NCBI RefSeq assembly: GCF_030268085.1
Contig: NZ_BSDE01000003.1
Span: forward strand, 687,610 to 745,551
DNA length: 57,942 nt
Origin: Geothrix limicola
GTDB taxonomy: Bacteria > Acidobacteriota > Holophagae > Holophagales > Holophagaceae
Direction of reading: 5' to 3'
Made by a program: the position numbers and the translations under genes. Each line of letters begins with the position of its first letter. Position 1 is the first letter of the stretch. Below, one piece after another: positions 15,901 through 25,677 of the stretch. The notes below the pieces were generated by a model that saw only the letters and a list, made by a program, of their open reading frames with translations, searched no databases and was not told the DNA's origin.

Positions 15901-16522
15901 CCATCTTGCGGAACTTGGCCACCAGCTCGTCGGGCACCATGTGGGCCAGGTCCTCGTCATTGAGGATCTCGATCTTGGCGACCTCGTGGCTGGTGCGGAA
16001 GCCGTCGAAGAAGTGCAGGATGGGCACGCGGCTGCGCAGGGTGGCGGCGTGGCAGATGGCCGCGAAATCGTGGGCCTGCTGAACACTTTCCGAAGAAAGC
16101 ATGGCGAAGCCGGTCATGCGGCAGGACATCACGTCCGAGTGGTCGCCGAAGATGCTGAGGGCGTGGGCAGCCAGGGTGCGGGCGGTGACGTGCATGCAGA
16201 AGGGCGTCAGCTCGCCGGCGATCTTGTACATGTTCGGGATCATCAGGAGCAGGCCCTGGGACGCCGTGAAGGTCGTCGTGAGGCTGCCGGCCTGGAGCGC
16301 GCCGTGCACGGCGCCCGCGGCGCCGCCCTCGGACTGCATCTCGATCACGGATGGGATGGTCTTCCAGATGTTGGTCTTGCCCTGGGAGCTCCATTCGTCA
16401 GCCCATTCGCCCATGTTCGAAGAAGGGGTGATGGGGTAGATGGCGATGACCTCGCTGAGGCGATGGGCGACCGAGGCGGTGGCCTCGTTTCCATCCAAGG
16501 TCTTCATCACACGTTGGCTCAT
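12968..16522 (-). CDS. nifJ: Pyruvate:ferredoxin (flavodoxin) oxidoreductase
   Basis: Homodimeric-type PFOR, 1184 residues, the full length of the family. Pyruvate + CoA + oxidised ferredoxin give acetyl-CoA, CO2 and reduced ferredoxin (reversible), in the cytoplasm. Visible in order: pyrimidine-binding domain (YPITPSSNMGEWADEW), gamma domain (GLGADGTVGANKNS), two 4Fe-4S sites at ~690-770 (CIQCNKCAMVCP; CTGCTLCVEVCP), the proximal-cluster motif CSGCGETPY near 820, and the TPP domain (GGDGWAYDIGYGG, NTGGQASKSTPMG). GGAGGAGT lies nine bases upstream of the ATG. It lies between the Nfn fusion (upstream, 116 bases) and the DHOD-like gene (downstream, 16 bases), linking pyruvate oxidation to ferredoxin re-oxidation. 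Confidence 0.97.
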   Translation of the reverse strand: MSQRVMKTLDGNEATASVAHRLSEVIAIYPITPSSNMGEWADEWSSQGKTNIWKTIPSVIEMQSEGGAAGAVHGALQAGSLTTTFTASQGLLLMIPNMYKIAGELTPFCMHVTARTLAAHALSIFGDHSDVMSCRMTGFAMLSSESVQQAHDFAAICHAATLRSRVPILHFFDGFRTSHEVAKIEILNDEDLAHMVPDELVAKFRKMALTPDHPVIRGTAQNPDTFFQAREACTPYYKAFPAIVQQEMDRFGALTGRNYRLYDYYGHPEAERVVVIMGSGCDVTHEYVEWAMKQGEKVGVLKVRLFRPFAIEEFVRALPATVKKIAVMDRCKEPGSPADPMHLDVIAALREGREDGHTKLDPIVVGGRYGLSSKEFTPAMVQAIYQNLAKDTPKNHFTIGIVDDISHSSLTYDASFDVEPADVTRALFYGLGADGTVGANKNSIKIIAEETPNYGQGYFVYDSKKSGAITISHLRFGPRPIKSAYLVTKANFIACHQTSFLDKYEMLETAVKGATFLLNTPHDKDTVWDTLPKEVQEAIVEKQLKFYVIDAYEVAKNTGMGVRINTIMQTCFFAISGVLPREEAIAQIKKAIKKTYGKKGDAIVQKNFVAVDETLAHLHEVKVPTSVSSSRVRPPAVAAEAPDFVQRVTAVMMEGKGDLLPVSAFPIDGTWPVGTTKWEKRNIALEIPEWDSSICIQCNKCAMVCPHAAIRAKVYEPSALAGAPGTFKSIDYKGPEYKGQKYTIQVAPEDCTGCTLCVEVCPAKDKSNPKHKAIDMVAQAPLREPEAANYKFFLDLPEVDRTTVKLDVKGTQFLEPLFEYSGACSGCGETPYIKLLTQLFGDRTLIANATGCSSIYGGNLPTTPYTVNKDGRGPAWANSLFEDNAEFGLGLRLSVDKHQEFGLELMHRLGSKLGDELVAGLATADQTTEAGIKAQRERVDVLKQKLSGMAEPEAKMLFDLADYLVDKSVWIVGGDGWAYDIGYGGLDHVLASGRNVNVLVLDTEVYSNTGGQASKSTPMGAGAKFAMAGKAMPKKDMAMIAMAYGGIYVAKVAFGFRDAQTVKAFQEAESYNGPSLILAYSHCIAHGYDLAKGCEQQKLAVDAGHWPLFRFDPRRLEKGEAPLQMDSGAPKIPMLQYVRNETRYRMIEQQNPENFKKLMDQAQLDTTNRYSVYEQLAKLSVTAK

Positions 16523-16638
16523 GGTTACTCCTCCCGGGGGCCTTTGGCGGTTTCAGGCAGTGGGAATCAGGACAAAAACCGCACCTGTAGAATCATACAA
16601 GATAGATCGGTCATATTCATCACAAAGGGGGTCAGTGG

Positions 16639-19413
16639 TCAGACCACCGCCGGATCCCCTTGGAGCCGCTGGTGGATCGCCGCCGCGGCGCGGCGGCCCT
16701 GACCCATGGCCAGGATGACGGTGGCGCCGCCGGTGATGACGTCGCCGCCGGCGAAGACGCCGGGCAGGGAGGTCTCACCGGTTTCGTTGTCGACGACGAC
16801 GACACCGCCCTTCAGGGTCTTCAGGCCCTTGTCGGTCATGGCGATGAGGGGATTCACGTCGAAGCCCAGCGCCACCACGAGGGTTTCACAGGGGATCATG
16901 ATCCGCTCGTCCGTCATCTTGGGGCTGCGGCGGCCATCGGGTCCGGGCTCGCCCAGCTCCATGACGGCGCATTCGGCGTGAGTCATCCAGCCCTTGTCGT
17001 TGCCGTGCAGCTGCACGGGCGTCGTGAGGAATTTGAATTCCACGCCCTCTTCCATGGCGTGCTCCAGCTCCTCCTTGCGGGCTGTGGATTCCTTGATGGT
17101 GCGGCGGTAGACCACCGTGACCTTCTCGGCGCCCATGCGGCGGGCCGCGCGGGAGGCGTCCATGGCCGTGTTGCCCGCGCCGACGATGATGACGTTCTTG
17201 CCGACCGTCACGGGTGTCGTGTGGGTGGGGAAGAGGTCGGCACGCATGAGGTTGATGCGGGTGAGGAATTCATTGGCCGTGTAGACGCCCTTGTACTCCT
17301 CGCCGGGGATGCCCATCATCTTGGGCAGGCCCGCGCCGGTGCCCATGAAGATGGCGTCGTTCTCCTTCCGGAGATCCTCCAGCGTCATGCTGCGGCCCAC
17401 CAGGGTGTTCATGACGAACTTCACGCCCAGGCGGCGCAGGGTGTCCACTTCCTGATCGACGATCTTGTTGGGCAGGCGGAATTCGGGGATGCCGTAGAGC
17501 ATCACGCCGCCCGGCTTGTGGAAGGCGTCGTAGACCGTGACCTGATGACCCTTCTTGATGAGTTCGCCGGCCACCGTGAGCCCCGCGGGGCCCGCGCCGA
17601 CGACGGCCACCTTCTTGCCGGTGGGCGCTTCGACCGGGGGCAGCTCCTGGGAGCCCAGCATGGAGTCGCTGGCGTAGCGCTCCAGGCGGCCGATGGAGAC
17701 GGGCTCACCCTTGATGCCCACCACGCACTTGATCTCGCACTGCTTTTCCTGCGGGCAGACGCGGCCGCAGACCGAGCCCAGGCTGGAGCTTTCCTTGATG
17801 ACGCGCGCGGCGGCCTGGGGATCATCGTTGACGATCTGCTGGAGGAAGGCCGGGATGTTGATGCTCACCGGGCAGCCTTCGATGCAGGCGGGGTGCTTGC
17901 ACATGATGCAGCGGGCCGCCTCGAGCTTGGCCTGCTCGGGCGACAGGCCCAGGCTCACCTCGTCGAAGTTGCACACGCGCAGTTCGGGCGGCTGACAGGC
18001 CATGTCCTGGCGGGGGATCTTCATCTTCTGGCTGGGCTTGATGGCGCCCAGGTCGAGGTTCTTCCAGTCCAGCTCGGTGACGGCCTCGTTGAGGTACTTC
18101 GAGTAGTCCACCGGGCCCGTGGCGGCCACGCGGCCGATCTTGCACTGGTCGGGCTCGCAGATGTCCTTCTCCTCCTGCTTGTACCAGTCGGACCGCATGC
18201 GGAGCATGTTGAAGTCCACCTGGTGGCCGTCGAAGTCGGGGCCGTCGAAGCAGGCGAACTTGGTCTGCCCGCCCACGCTGACGCGGCAGCCGCCGCACAT
18301 GCCGGTGCCGTCCACCATGAGCGCGTTGAGGCTCACGAGCGTGAAGATTCCGTGGGGCTTCGTCAGATCGGAGACGGCCCGCATCATGGGCAGCGGACCC
18401 ACGGCCACCACTTGGGCGATGGGCTCGCGGGCGATGATGTCCTTGAGCGCATCGGTCACGAGGCCCTTGCGGCCCAGGGTGCCGTCGTCGGTGGTGACGA
18501 TGAGCTCGGCCGAGGCCGCGCCCAGTTCGTCCGCCAGCAGCACGCGCTCCTTGGAGCGGCCGCCGAGGATGGTGATGACGCGGCGCCCTTCGGCGTGGAG
18601 GGCTTCGGCCGCGGGCAGGATCGCGGCGCTGCCGTAGCCGCCGGCCATCAGCACGATGGTGCCTTCCTCCACCAGCTCGGTCGGCGTGCCCATGGGCCCG
18701 GCCACGGCGTAGAGGCGGTCACCCGCGCTGAGCTTGCCCATGGCCTGGGTGGTGGCGCCGACCTCCTGCATGATGAAGTGGATGTAGCCCTTCTTGGCAT
18801 CGCCTCCCGCCAGCGTGAGGGGGATGCGCTCGCTCTCGGGGAAGGGCGCCACCATGAAGAACTGGCCGGGCTTGCGGCCCCGCGCCACCTGGGGCGCCTG
18901 CACGATGAAGGACCAGGTCTCGGGGGCGATGAGCTTCTTCTCGAGGATGAGGTAGCCCTCCTGGGTCTCGTCCTCGGACCAGTAGAGCGACTTGCCCTTG
19001 AGCAGGGGCAGCATGAGCTTTTCCTCAGCCTCGATGTGATCGCGGATGAGATCCACCAAGCGCTGGCCCAGCAGGGTGAGCGAACGCGGGGCGCGCACCT
19101 GGCCTTCGCTGATCTCGGAAAGCAGCTGGAGGGTGAGCTCCCACATCTGCCGGTGGTCGTCGTAGAGGCGCTGGTGCAGGGATTCGGCGCCGATCTCCTC
19201 CAGCAGGGGGAAGAGCTCCCGCTCCTCGGCCTCGTTGTGGGCGCGCAGCACCTCGTAGATCCACTTGGCCCCGCCGTCGACCTCAGCCCAGTTCCCGGCG
19301 CCCAGGGCCTCGGCCATGCGGGTCAGGCGGGCCTGGGCTTCCTCGTGGGTGGCGTGCCAGTTGGGAGCGGGCAGGTTGCCGGAGCTGATCAGCTGAGTGG
19401 CCGAATCGGACAT
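16639..19413 (-). CDS. Hemerythrin-NfnS-NfnL fusion: putative bifurcating transhydrogenase
   Basis: A 924-residue single polypeptide with three parts. Residues ~18-145 form a hemerythrin (HHE) domain with WHATHEE, HNEAEERELFP, DDHRQMW and DHIEAEEKLMLP, the His/Glu pattern that binds a di-iron site. Residues ~150-420 match the small Nfn subunit: an FNR-like FAD/NAD domain (IPLTLAG; AGGYGSAAILP) ending in the 2Fe-2S loop GTGMCGGCRVSV...FACFDGPDFD. Residues ~440-924 match the large Nfn subunit/glutamate-synthase-beta family: CIMCKHPACIEGCPV, CGRVCPQEKQCEIKC, and two dinucleotide folds (VAVVGAGPAGLT; VIIVGAGNTAMDASRA). NfnSL couples NADH and reduced ferredoxin to two NADP+. It is next to PFOR, which supplies ferredoxin. 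The hemerythrin part could sense or scavenge oxygen or NO; its function is inferred. Confidence 0.9.
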   Translation of the reverse strand: MSDSATQLISSGNLPAPNWHATHEEAQARLTRMAEALGAGNWAEVDGGAKWIYEVLRAHNEAEERELFPLLEEIGAESLHQRLYDDHRQMWELTLQLLSEISEGQVRAPRSLTLLGQRLVDLIRDHIEAEEKLMLPLLKGKSLYWSEDETQEGYLILEKKLIAPETWSFIVQAPQVARGRKPGQFFMVAPFPESERIPLTLAGGDAKKGYIHFIMQEVGATTQAMGKLSAGDRLYAVAGPMGTPTELVEEGTIVLMAGGYGSAAILPAAEALHAEGRRVITILGGRSKERVLLADELGAASAELIVTTDDGTLGRKGLVTDALKDIIAREPIAQVVAVGPLPMMRAVSDLTKPHGIFTLVSLNALMVDGTGMCGGCRVSVGGQTKFACFDGPDFDGHQVDFNMLRMRSDWYKQEEKDICEPDQCKIGRVAATGPVDYSKYLNEAVTELDWKNLDLGAIKPSQKMKIPRQDMACQPPELRVCNFDEVSLGLSPEQAKLEAARCIMCKHPACIEGCPVSINIPAFLQQIVNDDPQAAARVIKESSSLGSVCGRVCPQEKQCEIKCVVGIKGEPVSIGRLERYASDSMLGSQELPPVEAPTGKKVAVVGAGPAGLTVAGELIKKGHQVTVYDAFHKPGGVMLYGIPEFRLPNKIVDQEVDTLRRLGVKFVMNTLVGRSMTLEDLRKENDAIFMGTGAGLPKMMGIPGEEYKGVYTANEFLTRINLMRADLFPTHTTPVTVGKNVIIVGAGNTAMDASRAARRMGAEKVTVVYRRTIKESTARKEELEHAMEEGVEFKFLTTPVQLHGNDKGWMTHAECAVMELGEPGPDGRRSPKMTDERIMIPCETLVVALGFDVNPLIAMTDKGLKTLKGGVVVVDNETGETSLPGVFAGGDVITGGATVILAMGQGRRAAAAIHQRLQGDPAVV

Positions 19414-19488
19414 GAATGCCTCCAGATCCGTTCAGCATGAGATGTTCAGGCCCCTAATTCTGTGTCTAAAAACCTAAATGGGGACACT

Positions 19489-19504
19489 TGTGATCCATTG
19501 CACA
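19489..19504. promoter_or_regulatory. CRP-like site upstream of the Nfn fusion
   Basis: TGTGA-TCCATT-GCACA differs by one base from the CRP-type palindrome TGTGA-N6-TCACA and lies 76 bases upstream of the Nfn start. The surrounding 19430-19570 segment is AT-rich compared with the genes and must contain the promoter of the operon. The bound regulator is not known. Confidence 0.42.
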
Positions 19505-19571
19505 GGAGGCTGTTATCGCAAGGACTTAGGTTGCAATATGAATATTCCAACATGCTTATTTATTTTTGAAT

Positions 19572-22166
<2,595 letters not shown>

Positions 22167-22278
22167 CAGGGGCTCGTGATTCGCTTCATGTTAGCGATCT
22201 TTGCAAAGTGGTGATGAAAGCGGGGAGATGCCCTGCTTCCGCCCCTGCGGTAGGGTGAAGGACGCCGGAGGCCCTGCT

Positions 22279-22725
22279 TTGGAACTGCTCGAAGAATTCC
22301 TGCCCTACGCCCAGGGTTGTCTGAGACACCCCTCGGAGCGGGCACGGCTCGCCGCCATCCTCACCCAGTGGGCGTCGAAATGGCGGGGCAAGCACCGGCT
22401 GTTCGACTATTCCCGGAGCCACCACGGAGCCTTCCTGCACTTCAACCAGCTCATGGAAGGGAAGTGGGTCCAGGCCTTCACCTTCGTCGCCACCAAACGC
22501 GAAGGCGTCTGCCTGCGGGGCCCCGAACCGGACCGCGGCCGCAAGGCCCACAAGTTCCGCCACAACCCGCTGGATGCGGCCCCACTGGACGCCCTGTTCG
22601 AAGCCTGGTCCCAGCACCCCGAGGCCCGGCCCGCCGGGCACGCGGTGGAGTTCTTCCTGGAGGAGACGCCCGACGACGTATGGGCGGCCTGCCTGGAGGA
22701 AGCGCTCCGGCACCTGGGCGCCTGA
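22279..22725 (+). CDS. Conserved-looking hypothetical protein, 149 aa
   Basis: Soluble protein with no signal peptide or membrane segment and no family I recognise. It is rich in Trp, His and charged residues (ILTQWASKWRGKHRLFDYSRSHH; HAVEFFLEETPDDVWAACLEEAL). I place the start at a TTG at 22279, six bases after GGAGG; the frame is also open upstream to 22201 and an ATG at 22228 has a poorly placed ribosome site. Divergent from the CHASE kinase. Codon use matches the neighbours, so it is likely a real gene, but the product could be up to 25 residues longer. Confidence 0.6.
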   Translation: MELLEEFLPYAQGCLRHPSERARLAAILTQWASKWRGKHRLFDYSRSHHGAFLHFNQLMEGKWVQAFTFVATKREGVCLRGPEPDRGRKAHKFRHNPLDAAPLDALFEAWSQHPEARPAGHAVEFFLEETPDDVWAACLEEALRHLGA

Positions 22726-22738
22726 ACAGAAAAAATGA

Positions 22739-22836
22739 AACCGCTAATAACGCGAATGAACGCGAATAGAGAAGAAATGGGCGGCCAGCCGCGACATGGG
22801 CAGCGATCTGGCCTTCATTTGCGTGAATTCGCGGTT
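22739..22836. repeat. Eroded palindromic intergenic repeat
   Basis: The left arm contains AACCGC followed by GCGAATGAACGCGAAT (22739-22767) and the right arm ATTTGCGTGAATTCGCGGTT (22817-22836), which pair as an imperfect inverted repeat. GCGAAT is also repeated directly. It looks like a degenerate copy of a dispersed intergenic palindrome. A smaller hairpin, TGCCTG/CAGGCA at 22873-22890, follows and may end transcription of the upstream gene. Confidence 0.45.
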
Positions 22837-22906
22837 CGCTTTGCCTTCCTTGGGTCAAACGTTCCTTGCGGATGCCTGCCATTTCAGGCAAGGTGTCAGG
22901 ACTGAC

Positions 22907-22975
22907 ATGCTGACCTCCCGCCGCTTTTTCGCCTTTAGCTTTCGCACCTCAGGTGCGAGGGTAGGCGGCGTCTAG
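22907..22975 (+). CDS. Phenylalanine attenuator leader peptide (pheL-like), 22 aa
   Basis: A 22-codon ORF, ATG to TAG, encodes MLTSRRFFAFSFRTSGARVG plus GV; four of six consecutive codons in the middle (residues 7-12) are Phe. AGGA lies five bases before the ATG. A hairpin CGCACC-TCA-GGTGCG overlaps its second half, and a rho-independent terminator follows 24 bases after its stop and 18 bases before pheA. This is the architecture of ribosome-mediated attenuation, where stalling at Phe codons when charged tRNA-Phe is scarce lets an antiterminator form. GGGTAGGCG at 22959-22967 can pair with CGCC-CCC of the terminator arm and is the candidate antiterminator. Confidence 0.82.
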   Translation: MLTSRRFFAFSFRTSGARVGGV

Positions 22976-22998
22976 AACCAGAACCGCTTCAGCCATCG

Positions 22999-23027
22999 CC
23001 CCCGAGACCTCACGGCTCGGGGGTTTT
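22999..23027 (+). terminator. Attenuator terminator upstream of pheA
   Basis: Eight-base stem CCCCCGAG / CTCGGGGG with a nine-base loop and TTTT, ending 17 bases before the pheA start codon. Its position between a Phe-rich leader peptide and pheA makes it a regulatory rather than an end-of-operon terminator. Confidence 0.82.
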
Positions 23028-23044
23028 CGCATGCAGGAGAACCC

Positions 23045-24151
23045 ATGACCCATTTCGATCCCAAGGCCCTCGCGGACCTCCGCCGCAGCATCGACGCTGT
23101 GGACGACCAGGTGCTGGCCCTGCTCAACCGGCGGGCGGGCCTCGCCGCGGAAGTGGGCCGGTTGAAATCGGAGGTCGCGCCCGAGGCGCTCTTCCACGCG
23201 CCCAAGCGCGAACGCGAGGTGCTCAACCGGCTGGAAGCCGAAAACCCGGGGCCCTTCCCCGGCGCGGCGGTGCGCACGATCTTCCAGGAGATCATGAGCG
23301 CCTGTCTGAGTCTGGAAAAGCCACTGCGCGTGGCCTTCCTCGGGCCCGAAGGCACCTTCACGCACCTGGCGGCCCGGCACCAGTTCGGGGGATCGAGCCA
23401 GGCCCTGCCCCAGGGCACCATCCAGGCCGTGTTCCAGGCCGTGGAACGGGCCCACGCGGACTACGGCGTGGTGCCCGTGGAGAACGCCACGGAGGGCGCC
23501 GTGGACACGACGCTGGATGCCTTCCTCGACAGCCCCCTGCGCATCTGCGCGGAGATCCTGCTGCCCGTGGACCAGGCACTGCTGCTGCGCCCTGAACTTG
23601 AACTGGGCAGCGTGCGGCGGGTCTATTCCCATCCCCAGGCCCTGGGCCAGTGCCGCCGCTGGCTGGAGGCCCACCTGCCTCAGGCGGACCGCATCGAAGC
23701 GCCCTCCACCTCGGAGGCTGCGCGGCTGGCACGGGAGGATGCCGAGGGCGCCGCCGTGGCCTCGGAACTGGCCGCCGAACTCTTCGGCCTGCGGGTCGCG
23801 GAGACGCGCATCCAGGATCTGGCCGCCAATGCCACCCGCTTCGTCGTGCTCGGTCCCAAGGCCGCCGAGCCGACGGGCCGCGACCGCACCACCCTGCTGG
23901 CCATGGCCCAGGACGGCCCCGGCGCCCTGCTGCGGCTGCTCGAACCCCTGGCCCGCCGCGGCCTGAACCTGAGCCGCATCCAGAGCCGGCCCACGCGGAG
24001 AAAACTGTGGGAGTACGCCTTCTTCCTCGACGTGGAGGGCCATGCGGAGGACCCACTCATGCACGAAGCCCTCGTCGAACTCCAAAGTGCCTGTGCCTCC
24101 CTCAAGGTGCTGGGCAGCTACCCGCAGGCCGTCATGGAAGGTGCGCGATGA
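23045..24151 (+). CDS. pheA: Bifunctional chorismate mutase / prephenate dehydratase
   Basis: 368 residues, three domains: AroQ chorismate mutase (~1-90; LRRSIDAVDDQVLALLNRRAGLA), prephenate dehydratase (~95-275; RVAFLGPEGTFTHLAA, PVENATEGAV, and the catalytic NATRF near 265) and a C-terminal ACT domain (~285-365; LLRLLEPLARRGLNLSRIQSRP) that normally binds phenylalanine for feedback inhibition. Converts chorismate to prephenate and then phenylpyruvate. The usual ESRP regulatory motif reads QSRP. GCAGGAGA precedes the ATG, and the gene is controlled by the leader at 22907. Its stop overlaps the start of a DAHP synthase, so the first and last committed steps to Phe are co-transcribed. Confidence 0.95.
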   Translation: MTHFDPKALADLRRSIDAVDDQVLALLNRRAGLAAEVGRLKSEVAPEALFHAPKREREVLNRLEAENPGPFPGAAVRTIFQEIMSACLSLEKPLRVAFLGPEGTFTHLAARHQFGGSSQALPQGTIQAVFQAVERAHADYGVVPVENATEGAVDTTLDAFLDSPLRICAEILLPVDQALLLRPELELGSVRRVYSHPQALGQCRRWLEAHLPQADRIEAPSTSEAARLAREDAEGAAVASELAAELFGLRVAETRIQDLAANATRFVVLGPKAAEPTGRDRTTLLAMAQDGPGALLRLLEPLARRGLNLSRIQSRPTRRKLWEYAFFLDVEGHAEDPLMHEALVELQSACASLKVLGSYPQAVMEGAR

Positions 24152-25476
24152 AGACGACGATACAGACCTGGACTCCGGATGCCTGGCGCAGCCTGCCCGC
24201 CGCCCAGCAGCCCGTCTATCGCGATGATGCGGCCGTCGAGGCCGTGCTGGCCGAACTGCGCGAACTCCCGCCCCTGGTCGTGCCCGAGGAGGTCGATCAC
24301 CTGCACGCGCTGCTGGCCGAGGCCGCCGAAGGCAGGCGGTTCCTGCTCCAGGGCGGCGACTGTGCCGAGGCCTTCGCGGATTGCCGCGGGTCCATCATCC
24401 AGAACAAGCTGCGCGTGCTCCTCCAGATGTCGGTGCTCATCACCCACGGCGGCCGCACCGGCGTCATCCACCTCGGCCGCATCGCAGGGCAGTATGCCAA
24501 GCCCCGCAGCGGTGACACGGAGCGCATTGACGGGAAGGAGGTGCCGGTCTACCGCGGCGACATCATCAATGGTCTGGACCCCAGCCAGCGCGAACCCGAT
24601 CCCCGGCGCCTGCTGGAGGCCTACCACCGGGCCGCAGCCACCCTGAACCACCTGCGGGCCCTCGTGGACGGCGGCTTCGCGGACCTGCACCACCCCGAGC
24701 ACTGGGACCTCTCCTGGAGCCGGGAGGATGCGGGCCACTACCTTGAAACCCTCGATCAGGTGCGGAACTCCCTGGCCTTCGTGCAGCGTCTGGGAGGTCT
24801 TCCCGAGCACCTCCGCACCGGAGAACTCTTCACCAGTCACGAGGCGCTGCACCTGCCCTTCGAGACGGCCATGACCCGCTTCGTGCCGGAGAGCGGCCGC
24901 CACTACAACCTGGGGGCCCACTTCCTGTGGATCGGCGAGCGCACCCGACAGCTCGAAGGGGCCCATCTCGAATACATCCGGGGTCTCGCCAATCCCATCG
25001 GGCTGAAGGTGGGGGCCTCCATGACGCCCGAGAGCCTGCGGAAGGTGCTGGCCAAGCTGGATCCCGGGCGGCGCCCGGGCCGCCTCACCCTCATCACGCG
25101 CTTCGGCGCGGGCCGGGCCGAGGCCGCGCTGCCGGGCCTGATCGAAGCCGCCAGGTCCGAGGGGCATCCCGTGCTCTGGAGCTGCGACCCCATGCACGGC
25201 AACGGCCGGACGGCCGCCGGGGGGCTCAAAACCCGGGCCTTCGGCGACATTCTCCAGGAGTTGCAGGAGGTGGCCGCCCTGCACCGAGCCTGCGGGTCTC
25301 GCATGGGCGCGGTGCACTTCGAACTGACGGGCGAACCCGTCACCGAATGCACGGGCGGGGTGGAGGGCCTGGACGAGGCCGGACTCCAGCGGGCCTACCG
25401 CAGCGGCTGCGATCCCCGCCTGAACCGCAGTCAGAGCCTCGAAATGGCCTTTCTCATCGCCCAGATGATCCGGTAG
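24148..25476 (+). CDS. Class II 3-deoxy-7-phosphoheptulonate synthase
   Basis: 442 residues, plant/mycobacterial-type (AroA II) DAHP synthase, condensing phosphoenolpyruvate with erythrose 4-phosphate, the first step of the shikimate pathway. Recognisable are LLQGGDCAEAF (metal-binding Cys), GRIAGQYAKPRS, GLANPIGLKVGASM, LITRFGAGR, CDPMHGN and HFELTGEPVTECTGG. The ATG overlaps the pheA TGA (ATGA); the reading frame is open far upstream inside pheA but that extension is not coding. Being under the Phe leader, it is presumably the phenylalanine-responsive isoenzyme. No terminator is obvious in the 200 bases that follow. Confidence 0.94.
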   Translation: MKTTIQTWTPDAWRSLPAAQQPVYRDDAAVEAVLAELRELPPLVVPEEVDHLHALLAEAAEGRRFLLQGGDCAEAFADCRGSIIQNKLRVLLQMSVLITHGGRTGVIHLGRIAGQYAKPRSGDTERIDGKEVPVYRGDIINGLDPSQREPDPRRLLEAYHRAAATLNHLRALVDGGFADLHHPEHWDLSWSREDAGHYLETLDQVRNSLAFVQRLGGLPEHLRTGELFTSHEALHLPFETAMTRFVPESGRHYNLGAHFLWIGERTRQLEGAHLEYIRGLANPIGLKVGASMTPESLRKVLAKLDPGRRPGRLTLITRFGAGRAEAALPGLIEAARSEGHPVLWSCDPMHGNGRTAAGGLKTRAFGDILQELQEVAALHRACGSRMGAVHFELTGEPVTECTGGVEGLDEAGLQRAYRSGCDPRLNRSQSLEMAFLIAQMIR

Positions 25477-25677
25477 GACTTTTGCATCCACCCGAGCACA
25501 GAGACGGTCCGTTGACAGGGGCCGGGGATGTGTTTTGAAGGAGGTGGGTCTGGTACGATGGCTCCCCACCCTCGATTTCAGACCGGAAGAAAGCCCGAAT
25601 TCTTTCGCTTTTCTTTTTACCAGTTGGCTTTACCTACTGTAACGTTATCAACGATGTTCATTTCCCAGGGGTTGTAT

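Noticed and set aside
12935-16702. Very long open frame (over 1200 codons) on the plus strand across PFOR
   Set aside because: It is exactly antisense to nifJ, whose protein is full-length and unmistakable; the frame is open because of high GC at third positions. Its translation is low-complexity Gly/Ala/Val/His.
16660-19440. Open frame antisense to the Nfn fusion
   Set aside because: Same shadow effect; the minus-strand protein has intact cofactor motifs throughout.
23650-25476. 608-codon version of the DAHP synthase
   Set aside because: The upstream part is an off-frame reading of pheA; the ATG overlapping the pheA stop gives the normal family length.
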